Assembly: GCA_030149115.1 (NCBI GenBank)
Contig: JASBSE010000396.1
Location: forward strand, 1 to 5,631
Length of the DNA stretch: 5,631 nucleotides
Direction of reading: 5' to 3'
Origin: Winogradskyella sp.
GTDB taxonomy: Bacteria; Bacteroidota; Bacteroidia; Flavobacteriales; Flavobacteriaceae
Shown one piece after another: positions 5,493-5,631 of this stretch. A program made the position numbers and the translations under genes. A model generated the notes under the pieces. That model was given only the letters and a program-made list of their open reading frames with translations, was not told the DNA's origin and did not search any database. The number at the start of each line of letters is the position of its first letter. Positions within the stretch are counted from its first letter, which is position 1.

Positions 5493-5631
5493 TGCGAATT
5501 TTTAAAGAAGAACAACGATTTAACCAAACATGGATTATTGTACTTATTGCTGTGAGTGCAATAGTTCCTTTGTTTGTTATTACAAAAGAATATCTAGACA
5601 ATCCAGAGTCTTTTTCAACTTTAGAATTTAT
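5492..5631 (+). CDS. Small membrane protein, N-terminal part (possibly DUF6141-like), partial
   Basis: The ATG at 5492-5494 overlaps the preceding stop by one base, and the frame stays open for 46 codons to the right edge. The product begins with a charged amphipathic segment, FKEEQRFNQTW (residues 4-14), then a single strongly hydrophobic helix (about 15-31, IIVLIAVSAIVPLFVIT), then a polar stretch. The charged start with 'EEQRF..TW' directly before a helix resembles the beginning of DUF6141-type small membrane proteins of Bacteroidota, but this family call is tentative with only the first 46 residues visible. Its position as third gene of the SPFH operon suggests an inner-membrane partner of the SPFH scaffold. 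Confidence 0.7.
   Translation, partial: MRIFKEEQRFNQTWIIVLIAVSAIVPLFVITKEYLDNPESFSTLEF

Noticed and set aside
5297..5527. 76-codon minus-strand frame across the DUF4177-like gene
   Set aside because: The plus strand here carries a recognisable DUF4177 pattern with operon-like junctions on both sides, so the antisense frame is a shadow.

Overview
The window looks like a chromosomal segment of a marine-type Flavobacteriaceae bacterium (Bacteroidota). The evidence is low G+C throughout (roughly 20-40% in 60-base rows counted by hand), A-rich stretches instead of Shine-Dalgarno sequences before start codons, a secreted protein with the typical flavobacterial 'SFSQ' signal-peptide end, and one well-placed Bacteroidota-type promoter (TTTG, then TAnnTTT about 20 bases later). 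The taxonomic call is inference from style; no marker gene is present.

Left part (1-1547, + strand): the last 68 codons of an unidentified gene overlap by 8 bases a small four-helix DoxX-like membrane protein. One base after that comes an unusually AT-rich 329-residue exported protein that I cannot assign. These three are probably co-transcribed. This run converges on a minus-strand gene, with only 3 bases between the stop codons.

Middle (1551-2904): a minus-strand, membrane-anchored or exported D-Ala-D-Ala dipeptidase (VanX/DdpX family, all catalytic residues present) is divergent from a plus-strand AlkB-type 2-oxoglutarate/Fe(II) nucleic-acid dealkylase, with just 32 bases between the start codons. 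A strong intrinsic terminator follows the AlkB gene. A non-coding stretch of about 335 bases then carries a cluster of related TCGATGAAAT-like repeats upstream of an exported serine alpha/beta-hydrolase, which has its own terminator.

Right part (4225-5631): an intergenic region with a nested inverted repeat and a good promoter leads into a tight operon. It encodes an SPFH/Band-7 membrane protein, a 55-residue DUF4177-type protein, and the beginning of a small membrane protein (possibly DUF6141-like) that runs off the window. The spacings of 2 bases and a 1-base TAATG overlap imply translational coupling. This membrane-scaffold operon is the least characterised coherent unit here. I see no mobile element, CRISPR array, tRNA or rRNA. 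Most of the window is ordinary accessory or housekeeping flavobacterial sequence, and I found no clear evidence of a wholly new system.
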